Positions 22,571 to 30,401 are shown, counted from the first letter of the stretch. The stretch is 33,509 nucleotides of DNA from Actinomycetes bacterium (GCA_023450775.1 JAEXGP010000009.1:1-33509), one strand, 5' to 3'. A program made the numbers and translations. Notes: generated by a model from the letters alone, not told the origin.

Positions 22571-22589
22571 ACGGGCCGGGAGGGTCCGT
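22571..22589 (+). terminator. Imperfect hairpin after the esterase gene
   Basis: ACGGGCC (22571-22577) pairs with GGTCCGT (22583-22589) with one G-T wobble and a 5-nt loop, 14 nt after the esterase stop. It runs into the -35 box of the next promoter. No T tract is present. Confidence 0.35.
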
Positions 22590-22658
22590 TGACGAATTCG
22601 ACCGATCGGTCTAATTTTCGAGCGCCCTCCCGGAGGGCCACCGGCGGGTCACAGGGGG
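22589..22658 (+). promoter_or_regulatory. PhyH gene promoter with perfect GACCGATCGGTC operator (site C)
   Basis: TTGACG (22589-22594) and TAATTT (22612-22617) form a sigma70-type promoter with an ideal 17-bp spacer. The perfect 12-bp palindrome GACCGATCGGTC (22600-22611) lies inside the spacer. The surroundings match site B in 19 of 21 positions. The leader has a 7-bp hairpin (GCCCTCC/GGAGGGC, 22624-22638) and an AGGGGG ribosome-binding site (22653-22658) before the GTG at 22666. Confidence 0.7.
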
Positions 22659-22665
22659 TGTCGCC

Positions 22666-23493
22666 GTGAGCATGACCGAACCTCGGATCGACGTCGGCGA
22701 CCGGAGCCTGGACACCCCGTACCCGGTCACCGAGGCGCAGGTCCGCAGCCTCCAGCAGGACAGCTGGGCGTCGCTGCCCGGCCTGCTCGACCCCGACACC
22801 GCGGCCCAGCTCCGCGACGCGCTCCTGGCCGCCGAGCCCCGCACCACGATCAGCGGGCCCACCAAGCCCGCAGCGGACCCCAACGCCCTGCTCAGCCACG
22901 AGGGGGTGGCGTGGCGGGACCCGTTCGTCCGCAGCGTCGCCACCTCGCGTCGCCTGTCGAGCGCGGTGGTCGCGCTGATCGAGCAGACCGACGCCCTGTT
23001 CTGCCAGGACATCAGCTTCTTCAAGCCCGAGGGCGCCAGCCCCATCCCGTACCACCAGGACTACTCGTACTGGCCGTTCGACCGGAAGGGGTGCGTGACC
23101 CTCTGGATCGCGCTCGTCGACCTCACCGACGAGATGGGGTCGCTCCGCTATCTGAAGGGCTCGCACAAGGAGGGGCCGCTCGGGCTCATCGAGCAGCGCG
23201 ACATCCGCGACGCCTACCCACACCTGCGCGACAGCGAGGTGGTGGGCGGCACGGCCATGAAGGCCGGCGACGCCCGAGCGCACTGGGAGCTCACCCTGCA
23301 CGGCTCGGCCCGCAACAAGGGCCCCGGGCGCCGGGAGGCCGTGGCGTTCCGCTACATCCGCAGCGACACGATCTACATCGGGCTCACGCACCCGCACTAC
23401 GACCAGTTCGGGCTGGAGCCGGGTCAGCGCTTCGTGGACAACGACGCGTTCCCGCACGTCGACGCCAACGGCATCGTCGGCGGGGAGGACTGA
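22666..23493 (+). CDS. Phytanoyl-CoA dioxygenase (PhyH) family protein
   Basis: A 275-residue Fe(II)/2-oxoglutarate-dependent oxygenase of the double-stranded beta-helix fold. The metal triad is His130-x-Asp132 (YHQDYSYW) and His212 (LTLHGSARN), and the downstream Arg near 222-229 would bind 2-oxoglutarate. The family hydroxylates acyl-CoAs, terpenoids and other hydrophobic substrates; the substrate here is unknown. GTG at 22666 is preferred on RBS spacing over the ATG at 22672. It is controlled by the site C promoter, which is nearly identical to that of the BVMO operon, so the two are probably co-induced. Confidence 0.88.
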   Translation: MSMTEPRIDVGDRSLDTPYPVTEAQVRSLQQDSWASLPGLLDPDTAAQLRDALLAAEPRTTISGPTKPAADPNALLSHEGVAWRDPFVRSVATSRRLSSAVVALIEQTDALFCQDISFFKPEGASPIPYHQDYSYWPFDRKGCVTLWIALVDLTDEMGSLRYLKGSHKEGPLGLIEQRDIRDAYPHLRDSEVVGGTAMKAGDARAHWELTLHGSARNKGPGRREAVAFRYIRSDTIYIGLTHPHYDQFGLEPGQRFVDNDAFPHVDANGIVGGED

Positions 23494-23537
23494 CCGAGCC
23501 GGGTCGACGGACGAGGCGACGACGACGGGGGGACGTC

Positions 23538-24491
23538 ATGAGGACCAAGGTGCTCGTCGCGGGCGTCGTGTGCGTGCTCGCCGCGCTGACGGCGTGCGCG
23601 CCGCCGGTGCCGCCGCCGGTGGAGCCCGACCCGCCGCCGGGCGCGACGGGCCCGTCCGACGGCTGCGGGACCACCGCACGCGGACCGCAGACCGACCAGG
23701 CCGAGGCGCTGGTCGCGGACGGCCTGATCCGGCGCTTCACGATGACCCTCCCGCCGGGCCACACCCCAGGGACCACCACGCCGGTGCCGCTGGTGCTCGA
23801 CCTCCACGGCCTGCTCGAGGGCTTCGCCGGGACGCACCCGTTCTCCACCCGGTTCAGCGAGAAGGCCATCGAGGAGGGGTTCGCGGTCGTGTTCCCGATC
23901 GGCCAGAGCGAGGGCGTCTTCTGGGACTACTCCGCCCGGGAGGATAACCCCGACCTCCGGTTCATCGACGCGCTGCTGGAGCACGTGGAGGCGTCGACGT
24001 GCGTGGACCGGTCGCGCATCTACGTGACCGGCCTGTCGAACGGCGCCTTCATGACCTCCATGCTCATGTGCATGCGGCCCAACACGTTCGCAGCGGCCGC
24101 ACCGGTGGCCGGGATCATGGACCTCTGCCACGCGACCGAGCGATCGGTCCCGTTCGTGACCTTCCACGGCACCGCGGATCCGATCCTCCCCTACGACGCA
24201 TTCGCAGCCACCCCGCAGGCGATCGCCACCAAGTACGGCTGCGACGCGTCGCCCGCCGTCACCACGCTCTCGCCGGATCCCGACCCGTCCACGTACGGCC
24301 CCATCACGCTGACGAGCTGGGACTGCGGCGGCTCGGCCGGGTTCGCCCGGTCGTACGTCATCGGCGGTGGAGGCCACTCGTGGCCCGGCAGCCTCTTCTT
24401 CCAGCTCGTGGGCTTCATCGTCGGTCCGACGGCCACGTCCCTGGACGCCACCGACGTGATCTGGGACTTCTTCGCCCACCACCACCTGTGA
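23538..24491 (+). CDS. Secreted lipoprotein esterase, PHB depolymerase/LpqC family
   Basis: A 317-residue precursor. The N-terminus is a lipoprotein signal with positive residues, a hydrophobic stretch and the lipobox LTAC (Cys20), followed by a Pro-rich linker (22-35). The catalytic domain resembles the CE1-like poly(3-hydroxybutyrate) depolymerase/feruloyl esterase group: Ser167 in GLSNGA, Asp214 in HGTADPI and His280 in GGGGHSWPG. It would be membrane-anchored outside the cell and hydrolyse polyester or aryl/alkyl ester substrates. The ATG at 23538 follows GGGGGGACG. It is 44 bp after PhyH and may be cotranscribed. It converges on a second exported hydrolase. Confidence 0.88.
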   Translation: MRTKVLVAGVVCVLAALTACAPPVPPPVEPDPPPGATGPSDGCGTTARGPQTDQAEALVADGLIRRFTMTLPPGHTPGTTTPVPLVLDLHGLLEGFAGTHPFSTRFSEKAIEEGFAVVFPIGQSEGVFWDYSAREDNPDLRFIDALLEHVEASTCVDRSRIYVTGLSNGAFMTSMLMCMRPNTFAAAAPVAGIMDLCHATERSVPFVTFHGTADPILPYDAFAATPQAIATKYGCDASPAVTTLSPDPDPSTYGPITLTSWDCGGSAGFARSYVIGGGGHSWPGSLFFQLVGFIVGPTATSLDATDVIWDFFAHHHL

Positions 24492-24512
24492 TCGGCGGGG
24501 TGGTCCGCGACC

Positions 24513-25691
24513 TCAGCGGAGCTGATCGGGGAACAGCGCCTGCACGAAGCGCAGGAAGATGTCCATCGTCGGCGTCGTGAAGTTGGTCGACCGGTTGCCC
24601 ACGACCACGAACGTGGCGTCGGCCTGCGGGTACCGGAACGCCGCGGAGCTGAACCCGATGATCGCTCCGTTGTGCCCGACGAAGTCGTTCAGCGTGGTGA
24701 CGCCCAGGCCGTAGCCGTAGTCGATCTGCTGCCCGGTGAACCGCTGCCCCTCGAGCCGCTCCCGCTGGAGGCGCGGGCTCAACAGCCGTCCGTCCGCGAG
24801 CTCGTCGGCCCACCGGCGGAGGTCGGTCAGCCGCGACGTCATGTTGCCGGCGGTCCACGCGAGCTCGGGGTTCATGTCGCCGACGGGGAGGGAGCCGCCG
24901 TCCGGTGCGGGGCGGTAGCCCGTCGGGTGGGGGTCGGGGATGCCCCGCTGCTGCGCGGTCGGGAACCGCGTGCCCTGCAGGCCGAGCCTGGCCACGATGC
25001 CGCGGTTGACGAGCTCGTCGATGCGGCGGCCCGACGCCTGTTCCGCGATCAGTCCGAGCAGGACGTAGTTGGAGTCGCAGTAGACGACCTGCTCGCCCGG
25101 CTCGAAGTCGGCCTCGCCGTGGTCCCGGATCAGCTGCACCGTGTCCTGCGGCGTCCACGGCATGAGCGGGTCTGCGTCCCATCGGCCGATCAGGTCGTCA
25201 TCGGCGGTGAAGTCCCACACGCCCGAGCGCATGGCCAACAGGTCACGGACCGTGATGCGATCGCCGTTGGGGATCCCGGGCACGAAGCGCTCCAGCACGT
25301 CGTCGAGCCGCAACCGCCCCCGATCGATCTGCTGCAGCACGGCCGTGCCGGTGAACGTCTTGGAGATGCTCGCGATCCGCACGTGGCCGTCGAGGGGGAA
25401 CGGCCGGCCGGTCGAGAGGTCGGCGACGCCGTGCGTGCGTGTCCAGCTCCGGCCGCGGATCCAAGCGCCGGCCGCGACGCCCGGCATGCCCGAGGCCTGC
25501 CAGCCCTCGAGCAGCAGCTGGTCGAGTCGCTCGACCGTCGCCCGGTCGAGCACCACCCGCGGCGCGCTGCCGCCGGTCCCGCCGCCACCCGGGAACGGCG
25601 CTCGGACGCACGCGGTCGTCGCGGCGGCGACCCCGAGCGCTCCGGCGGTCAGGACGGCGCGACGGCTCACCCTCTCGGTCGACGGTCCCAT
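24513..25691 (-). CDS. Exported serine hydrolase, beta-lactamase/DD-peptidase (class C-like) fold
   Basis: A 392-residue precursor. The N-terminus has a twin-arginine signal (VSRRAVLTAG at 8-17), a hydrophobic core and Cys28 in TTAC, which could be a weak lipobox. The mature part has the SxxK motif Ser108-Ile-Ser-Lys111, a Tyr204-Cys-Asp motif in the YxN/YxD position, and His340-Asn-Gly as the KTG-like third motif. Such enzymes are esterases, DD-peptidases or beta-lactamases; the YxD form favours an esterase/peptidase, though this is not decisive. The start at 25691 is supported by GGGAG upstream and by the signal peptide. Its neighbour is another exported esterase, arranged convergently. Confidence 0.88.
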   Translation of the reverse strand: MGPSTERVSRRAVLTAGALGVAAATTACVRAPFPGGGGTGGSAPRVVLDRATVERLDQLLLEGWQASGMPGVAAGAWIRGRSWTRTHGVADLSTGRPFPLDGHVRIASISKTFTGTAVLQQIDRGRLRLDDVLERFVPGIPNGDRITVRDLLAMRSGVWDFTADDDLIGRWDADPLMPWTPQDTVQLIRDHGEADFEPGEQVVYCDSNYVLLGLIAEQASGRRIDELVNRGIVARLGLQGTRFPTAQQRGIPDPHPTGYRPAPDGGSLPVGDMNPELAWTAGNMTSRLTDLRRWADELADGRLLSPRLQRERLEGQRFTGQQIDYGYGLGVTTLNDFVGHNGAIIGFSSAAFRYPQADATFVVVGNRSTNFTTPTMDIFLRFVQALFPDQLR

Positions 25692-25755
25692 GCAGTTCTC
25701 CCAGCTCCGCCGCCGCACCCCACGCACGACGGCACTTCCCTCGGAGGCCCTCGGT

Positions 25756-25785
25756 CGGGTCCTCACGACCCGGCCCGCCAGGTTA
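25756..25785 (-). promoter_or_regulatory. Serine hydrolase promoter with a leader hairpin
   Basis: On the minus strand TAACCT (25785-25780) is a plausible -10 box. Just downstream, CGGGTC and GACCCG form a 6-bp stem with a 5-nt loop (25772-25756). The hairpin would sit at the 5' end of an mRNA leader of about 80 nt, or terminate transcription from the reductase gene that stops at 25806. Confidence 0.35.
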
Positions 25786-25805
25786 GGTGCCGGTGAGGCG
25801 CACGA

Positions 25806-26765
25806 TCACCTGACGGGGACGGCGGTGTCCGATCGGACGTGGTCGTCGAAGCGCGCCTCGCGGGAGCGCAGCACGGCGCAGAGCGACTCGTTGTACGGCG
25901 TGGCGTGCCCGAGCCGGCGGCCGAGGTCGACGACCTGCCCGTTGATCACATCGACCTCGGACCGGCGGCGGGCGAGGTGGTCCAGGCGCATGGACGGGCT
26001 GGCGCCGGGAATGGTGGACGCGAACTCGGCCACGTAGGCGACCGGGTCGTCGAACGAGAACCGCACGCCGAGCTCCACACCGATGCGGTGCGCCTCGAGC
26101 ATGCAGCCGATGGCCACGCCCCACAGCTCGGGATCGGACTGCAGCTCCCCGACCGTCACGTCGAACGCCGCGGTCGGTGCGCTCAGCGTGACGTTGCAGA
26201 TGAACTTCTCCCAGACCATCTGCTGGATGTCGGCGAAGGCACGGACGTTGAAGCCGGCCTCGCGCCACTCGCGCTCGATCCGCTGCACCCGGTCCGTCAG
26301 ACCACCGGCCATCTCGCCGATCCGGATGAGCCGCATGCCGTTGTGGTGCACGCGACCCGGGGCGGTGATCGACGACCCGAAGCCCTCGGCGATCCCGATG
26401 ACCACCTGCCGTCCGTCGACGTGGCGGGCCACGCGCTCCCCCGCCCCCAACCCGTTCTGGAACGGCATCACCACGTCGTCGTCGCGGACGAGCGGGGCGA
26501 CGTCCGCCATCACGGCGTCGACGTCGGCCGCCTTGGTGGCGACGACCCACACGTCGCACCGCCCGGCGTCCCCGGGACGGGTGCCGACCTGGATGCCGTC
26601 GACCACGTGGTCGCCGCTCGCGCCCGACACCTGCAGCCCGTCTGCGGCGATGGCCTCCAGGTGGTCGACCCACCGATCGATGGCCCACACCTCGTGGCCG
26701 GCCTTGGCGAGGAGCGCGGCGTACACCGCGCCCATCGAGCCGGTCCCGACGATGCCGATCTTCAT
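25806..26765 (-). CDS. Ketopantoate reductase (PanE/ApbA) family protein
   Basis: A 319-residue NADPH-dependent 2-ketoacid reductase-like enzyme. The Rossmann motif GTGSMG is at 7-12; QNGLG (103-107) is the usual second block. Lys187 and Asn191 (WEKFICN) match the catalytic Lys and substrate Asn of PanE, and the C-terminal SMRLDHLARRRSEVDVING segment matches its substrate-binding region. The ATG at 26765 follows AGGAGGAG. It is 25 bp downstream of an SDR in the same operon and not near other pantothenate genes, so reduction of a different 2-keto acid in the catabolic pathway is more likely than a pantothenate role. Confidence 0.85.
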   Translation of the reverse strand: MKIGIVGTGSMGAVYAALLAKAGHEVWAIDRWVDHLEAIAADGLQVSGASGDHVVDGIQVGTRPGDAGRCDVWVVATKAADVDAVMADVAPLVRDDDVVMPFQNGLGAGERVARHVDGRQVVIGIAEGFGSSITAPGRVHHNGMRLIRIGEMAGGLTDRVQRIEREWREAGFNVRAFADIQQMVWEKFICNVTLSAPTAAFDVTVGELQSDPELWGVAIGCMLEAHRIGVELGVRFSFDDPVAYVAEFASTIPGASPSMRLDHLARRRSEVDVINGQVVDLGRRLGHATPYNESLCAVLRSREARFDDHVRSDTAVPVR

Positions 26766-26790
26766 TCCGGTGCTCCTCCTGGTGCGGGGA

Positions 26791-27501
26791 TCAGGGCAGC
26801 ACCGCCGCCACGGTGCCGCCGTCCACGAGCACGTCCGTGCCCGTGACGTACGAGGCCTTCGGCGAGCACAGGAACGCGATCACCTCGGCCAGCTCCTCGG
26901 GTCGAGCGGCGCGCCCCAGGCTGCTCGCCGCGGCCATCTGGTCGGTGCCGTTGCCCGACGCGATCTCGACGGCGCCCATCGGCGTGTCGACCACGCCCGG
27001 CGACACGGACACGATCCGGGCTCCCCGTGGCCCCCACTTCGGCGCGGTGCGCCGGACCAGGCGGATCACGCCCTGCTTGGCGTACACGTAGGCCATCGAC
27101 GGATCGTCGGTGAGCGCGATCACCGCGTCGCGGTCGAGCGGACGGTCGAGCACGTCGAGCACCTCGGGCGGCAACGTCATCATGTGCCCCGCCATCGAGG
27201 CGACGCACACGACCACGGTGCCCTCCCCCACGAGGGGGTCGAACGCGTCGAGCACACGGGCCATGCCCACCAGGTCCACGTCCAGGATGACGTCCGCCGG
27301 CGCCATGCTCGGCGACACACCGGCCGTCACGACCAGCGCGCCCAGGTCGTCGACACGGTCGGCCAGCGCCTGGATCGACGCGGCGTCGGTCAGGTCGCAG
27401 CGCTGGTCGCCGCCGGTGAGGTCGGCGACGAGCGTGGGACCGTCGAGCAGCGGCACGACCGCCGCGCCGATGCCGGACATGCCACCGATCACGACGTCCA
27501 T
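26791..27501 (-). CDS. SDR resembling 3-alpha-hydroxysteroid dehydrogenase/carbonyl reductase
   Basis: A 236-residue SDR, shorter than the classical 250. It begins directly with MDVVIGGMSGIG and has a short first helix leading to VADLTGGDQRCDLTD, with YVYAKQG as the active site and VASMAG carrying the serine. A long insert before the Tyr (LPPEVLDVLDRPLDRDAVIAL) and the C-terminus SPKASYVTGTDVLVDGG resemble the Comamonas 3-alpha-HSD type, from family memory rather than a search. The ATG at 27501 has no clear RBS; TTCGAT lies 6 nt upstream and could be a leaderless -10. The start could be slightly upstream. It is the first gene of an operon with the ketopantoate reductase-like gene. Confidence 0.8.
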   Translation of the reverse strand: MDVVIGGMSGIGAAVVPLLDGPTLVADLTGGDQRCDLTDAASIQALADRVDDLGALVVTAGVSPSMAPADVILDVDLVGMARVLDAFDPLVGEGTVVVCVASMAGHMMTLPPEVLDVLDRPLDRDAVIALTDDPSMAYVYAKQGVIRLVRRTAPKWGPRGARIVSVSPGVVDTPMGAVEIASGNGTDQMAAASSLGRAARPEELAEVIAFLCSPKASYVTGTDVLVDGGTVAAVLP

Positions 27502-27763
27502 CCGGACATCGAAGCAGCCGCACCATCTCGACGCGGAGGTCGCCGCACCGTCCGTGCCGCCGATCGGGACGCCGCAGGCTCGGTGGAGGCGGTTTCTCAT
27601 GACCGGGAGCACGGCATGGCGCGGTTCTCGGTGGTCAGAACCTCAGCGCGGGACGGCGGCCGCAGCATCCGTTGACCCGGTGGGCCGCGCCTGCCAAGCT
27701 CCGCGGGAATTGATGTCACCGTAGTGACATCAATTCGGAGACGCACGAGGGGGGCTCCTGCCG
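27502..27763. promoter_or_regulatory. Divergent control region upstream of the P450 operon
   Basis: No gene is supported in this longest gap (262 bp). It contains a GGTTCT/AGAACC inverted repeat with an 8-nt loop (27623-27642), a possible -35 TTGACC (27672-27677) with CAAGCT (27695-27700) 17 bp later, the large palindrome listed separately, and GAGGGGGGC (27748-27756), the ribosome-binding site of the P450 gene. Confidence 0.5.
27707..27736. promoter_or_regulatory. Perfect 13-bp-arm palindrome, probable repressor operator of the P450 operon
   Basis: GAATTGATGTCAC (27707-27719) is exactly repeated in inverse (27724-27736) around a CGTA centre. It is A/T-rich against the background and 27 bp before the P450 ATG, at or just after the predicted transcription start. 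That fits a TetR- or GntR-type repressor dimer site. The TetR gene at the end of this operon is the obvious candidate regulator. Confidence 0.7.
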
Positions 27764-28966
27764 ATGACCACCACCGACGCAGTGGCGGCGTACTACGACC
27801 CGTACGACGTCGCCATCAACGCGGATCCGTACCCGGCGTTCAAGGCGCTCCGGGACGAGGCGCCCGTCTACTACAACGACGTCCACGACTTCTGGGCCCT
27901 CAGCCGGTTCGAGGACATCGACCGGGCCATCCGCAACCACGAGACGTTCATCTCCGGTCGCGGCGGCATCCTTGAGCTCATCAAGGCGGGCATCGAGATG
28001 CCGCCCGGCATCCTGATCTTCGAGGACCCGCCGTCGCACACGGTCCACCGTCGCCTGCTCTCCCGCGTGTTCACCCCCAAGCGGGTCGCCGAGCTCGAGC
28101 CGAAGGTCCGCGAGTACTGCGTGCAGTGCCTGGACCCGTTCGTGGGCGAGGAGGAGTTCGACTTCATCGCCCACCTCGGCGCCCAGGTGCCGATGAAGAC
28201 GATCAGCATGCTGCTCGGCATCCCCGAGAGCGACCAGGAGTTCATCCGCGACCGGGTCGACGCCAGCCTCCGCACCGAGGAGGGCAAGCCCATGGAGGTC
28301 CGGGAGGACTTCGTGAGCGGCGACATGTTCGCCGAGTACATCGACTGGCGGGCCGAGCACCCGTCGGACGACCTGATGACCGACCTGCTCCAGGCCACGT
28401 TCACCGACGACAAGGGCGAGGTCCGCTCGCTCAGCCGGGAGGAGATCCTGACCTACGTCAACGTGATCGCCGGCGCCGGCAACGAGACGACCAACCGCCT
28501 CATCGGCTGGACCGGCAAGACGCTGGGCGACCACCCCGACCAGCGCCGAGAGCTCGCCGAGGACCACTCGCTCATCCCCAACGCCATCGAGGAGCTCCTC
28601 CGCTACGAGGGTCCCGCGCCGCACGTCGGGCGCTTCGTGGTCTCCGACGTCGAGATCCGCGGGACGACGGTGCCGGCGGGGAGCGCCATCCTCCTGCTGC
28701 TCGGCTCCGGCAACCGCGACGAACGCCGGTGGCCCGACGCCGACCGCTTCGACATCCACCGCGACGTCGGCCAGATGCTCACCTTCGGCTACGGCATCCA
28801 CTTCTGCCTGGGCGCCGCGCTCGCCCGCATGGAGGGCCGGGTGGCGCTCGAGGAGCTGCTCACGCGCTTCCCCGAGTGGGAGGTCGACGAGGAACGCTCG
28901 CGGCTCTCCCCCACGTCCACGGTGCGCGGTTGGGAGACCCTCCCCGTCCGTCTGGGGACCAGCTGA
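27764..28966 (+). CDS. Cytochrome P450
   Basis: A 400-residue soluble bacterial P450. The I-helix oxygen-activation motif AGAGNETT is at 236-243, the ExxR motif is Glu277-Arg280 (EELLRYE) and the heme-binding loop FGYGIHFCLG has ligand Cys348. Length and motif order are standard for class I P450s, which need ferredoxin and ferredoxin reductase; neither is in the window. The I-helix has Asn240-Glu241 where many P450s have Asp/Glu-Thr, a variant seen in actinobacterial CYPs. The ATG at 27764 has a strong RBS. It is linked by TGATG to an SDR, suggesting hydroxylation followed by alcohol oxidation. Confidence 0.96.
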   Translation: MTTTDAVAAYYDPYDVAINADPYPAFKALRDEAPVYYNDVHDFWALSRFEDIDRAIRNHETFISGRGGILELIKAGIEMPPGILIFEDPPSHTVHRRLLSRVFTPKRVAELEPKVREYCVQCLDPFVGEEEFDFIAHLGAQVPMKTISMLLGIPESDQEFIRDRVDASLRTEEGKPMEVREDFVSGDMFAEYIDWRAEHPSDDLMTDLLQATFTDDKGEVRSLSREEILTYVNVIAGAGNETTNRLIGWTGKTLGDHPDQRRELAEDHSLIPNAIEELLRYEGPAPHVGRFVVSDVEIRGTTVPAGSAILLLLGSGNRDERRWPDADRFDIHRDVGQMLTFGYGIHFCLGAALARMEGRVALEELLTRFPEWEVDEERSRLSPTSTVRGWETLPVRLGTS

Positions 28967-29715
28967 TGGGCGAGCTCGACGGCAAGGTCGCCGTGATCAC
29001 CGGCGCGGGATCCGGCATGGGCAAGGCGTCGGTCAAGGTCTTCCTGCGCGAGGGCGCCACGGTCGTCGCCGCCGACATCAGCGGCGCGGAGGTCGCGGCG
29101 GCCCAGGAGGCGCGCGACGAGTTCGGCGGCGAGGTGCTGCCCGTGCACTGCGACGTGACCCGGGAGGCCGACGTCGAGGCGCTGTTCGGCGCCGCGATGG
29201 ACGCCCACGGCCGCGTCGACTCGGTGCTCAACGTGGCCGGCATCGCGGACGGCGGGATGCTCACCGACCTGTCGATGGACACCTACGACCGGATCATGGA
29301 GGTCAACCTCCGCGGCGTGATCCTGGGCATGAAGCACGGCATCAGGGCGCTGCTGCGATCGGGCGGTGGCTCGGTGACCAACTGGTCCTCGGTGGGCGGC
29401 CTGAACGGTGCGCCGGGCACGTCGGTGTACTCGGCGTCCAAGGCCGGCGTGCTGGCGGCCACCCGCTCGGGCGCAGTGGAGTTCGGCGACCAGGGCGTGC
29501 GTGTGAACGCGATCTGCCCGGGCTTCATCCTCACCGAGATCATGGGGGCCATGGGTGCGGATCTGCCGGGCATCAAGGAGAAGGCGGCGCTCAACCGGGC
29601 GGGCCTGCCCCACGAGGTCGCCGAGGTCGGGGCGTTCCTGGCGTCGGACCGGGCGTCGTTCGTGACCGGCGCGGTGATCCCGGTCGACGGCGGCTGGTCG
29701 GCGAAGCTGGCGTGA
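28966..29715 (+). CDS. SDR family NAD(P)-dependent oxidoreductase
   Basis: A 249-residue classical SDR with the cofactor motif GAGSGMG, an NVAG motif (LNVAGIADGG), the catalytic serine in NWSSVGG and YSASK. It is translationally coupled at both ends: its ATG overlaps the P450 stop (TGATG), and its own stop overlaps the TetR start (GTGA). It probably oxidises the alcohol formed by the P450 to a ketone or aldehyde; this is inference from the operon. Confidence 0.88.
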   Translation: MGELDGKVAVITGAGSGMGKASVKVFLREGATVVAADISGAEVAAAQEARDEFGGEVLPVHCDVTREADVEALFGAAMDAHGRVDSVLNVAGIADGGMLTDLSMDTYDRIMEVNLRGVILGMKHGIRALLRSGGGSVTNWSSVGGLNGAPGTSVYSASKAGVLAATRSGAVEFGDQGVRVNAICPGFILTEIMGAMGADLPGIKEKAALNRAGLPHEVAEVGAFLASDRASFVTGAVIPVDGGWSAKLA

Positions 29716-30347
29716 CCGCGGACCCGGCCGAGGTGACCGCCCGGCGGCGCTACGACAACTCGCGCCGGAGCGAGCAGGCGGCGGCGACGCGCGACCGCAT
29801 CGTCGACGCCGCGTGCGAGCTGGTACGGGAATCCGACGTCCGCGACTGGCGCGGCGTCACGGTCGCGGCCACCGCCGAGCGGGCCGGCGTGAGCGCCCGC
29901 ACCGTCTACCGCCACTTCACCTCCGAGGTCGGGCTCCGCGAAGCGGTCATGGCGGCCATGGAGCAGCGGGCCGGCATCGACCTGGCCCGGCTCTCGCTCG
30001 ACGGCGTGGCGGACGCCGCCGCGCGGATCTTCGACCAGGTCGGCGCAGGTCCCCGCCGGACCCCTTCGGTCGAACCGGACCCGGTGCTGACGGCCGCGGG
30101 CGCCCGGCAGCGCGACGCGTTGATCGCCGCGGTCAGCGAGGTTGCGGCGGACTGGACCGAGGAGCAGCGGATCGCCGCGGCGGCGGTGCTCGACGTCCTC
30201 TGGTCGCCGGCGGCGTACGAGCGCCTGCTCGGGAACTGGCAGCTCGACCCCGCCGCTGCGGAGCGGGCGCTCACGTGGGCGGTGCGGGTCGTCGAGTCGG
30301 CGGTGCGCTCGGGCACGGCGCCCGTTGACAATACTACGACTTCGTAG
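29712..30347 (+). CDS. TetR family transcriptional regulator
   Basis: A 211-residue regulator. A long N-terminal arm (1-25) precedes the helix-turn-helix (about 27-75), with ERAGVSARTVYRHFTSEVGL as the recognition region. The C-terminal domain is Ala-rich and helical and of unknown ligand. It is the third gene of the P450-SDR-TetR operon (GTGA overlap). Its last codons and stop lie inside the palindrome at 30332-30349, so the next promoter is embedded in its 3' end. It may autoregulate through the 27707 palindrome, control the amidohydrolase operon through the 30332 site, or both. The two palindromes are different sequences, so a single protein may not bind both. Confidence 0.9.
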   Translation: MTADPAEVTARRRYDNSRRSEQAAATRDRIVDAACELVRESDVRDWRGVTVAATAERAGVSARTVYRHFTSEVGLREAVMAAMEQRAGIDLARLSLDGVADAAARIFDQVGAGPRRTPSVEPDPVLTAAGARQRDALIAAVSEVAADWTEEQRIAAAAVLDVLWSPAAYERLLGNWQLDPAAAERALTWAVRVVESAVRSGTAPVDNTTTS

Positions 30348-30353
30348 TAATCA
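30324..30353 (+). promoter_or_regulatory. Amidohydrolase operon promoter with 8-bp-arm palindromic operator
   Basis: TTGACA (30324-30329) is a consensus -35. TAATCA (30348-30353) with an 18-bp spacer is a possible -10. Between them lies the inverted repeat TACTACGA-CT-TCGTAGTA (30332-30349), placed to block RNA polymerase. The promoter overlaps the end of the TetR gene, 49-78 bp before the GTG at 30402. Confidence 0.65.
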
Positions 30354-30401
30354 GGTCCGGGGGAACACGGTCCAGGGCGAACACGACCCAGGGGGGACGA
30401 C

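Noticed and set aside
25827..25838. Perfect palindrome GTCCGATCGGAC similar to the operator core
   Set aside because: It lies inside the 3' coding region of the ketopantoate reductase-like gene, lacks the flanking TCTAAT, and 12-bp palindromes of this composition are expected by chance in such GC-rich DNA.
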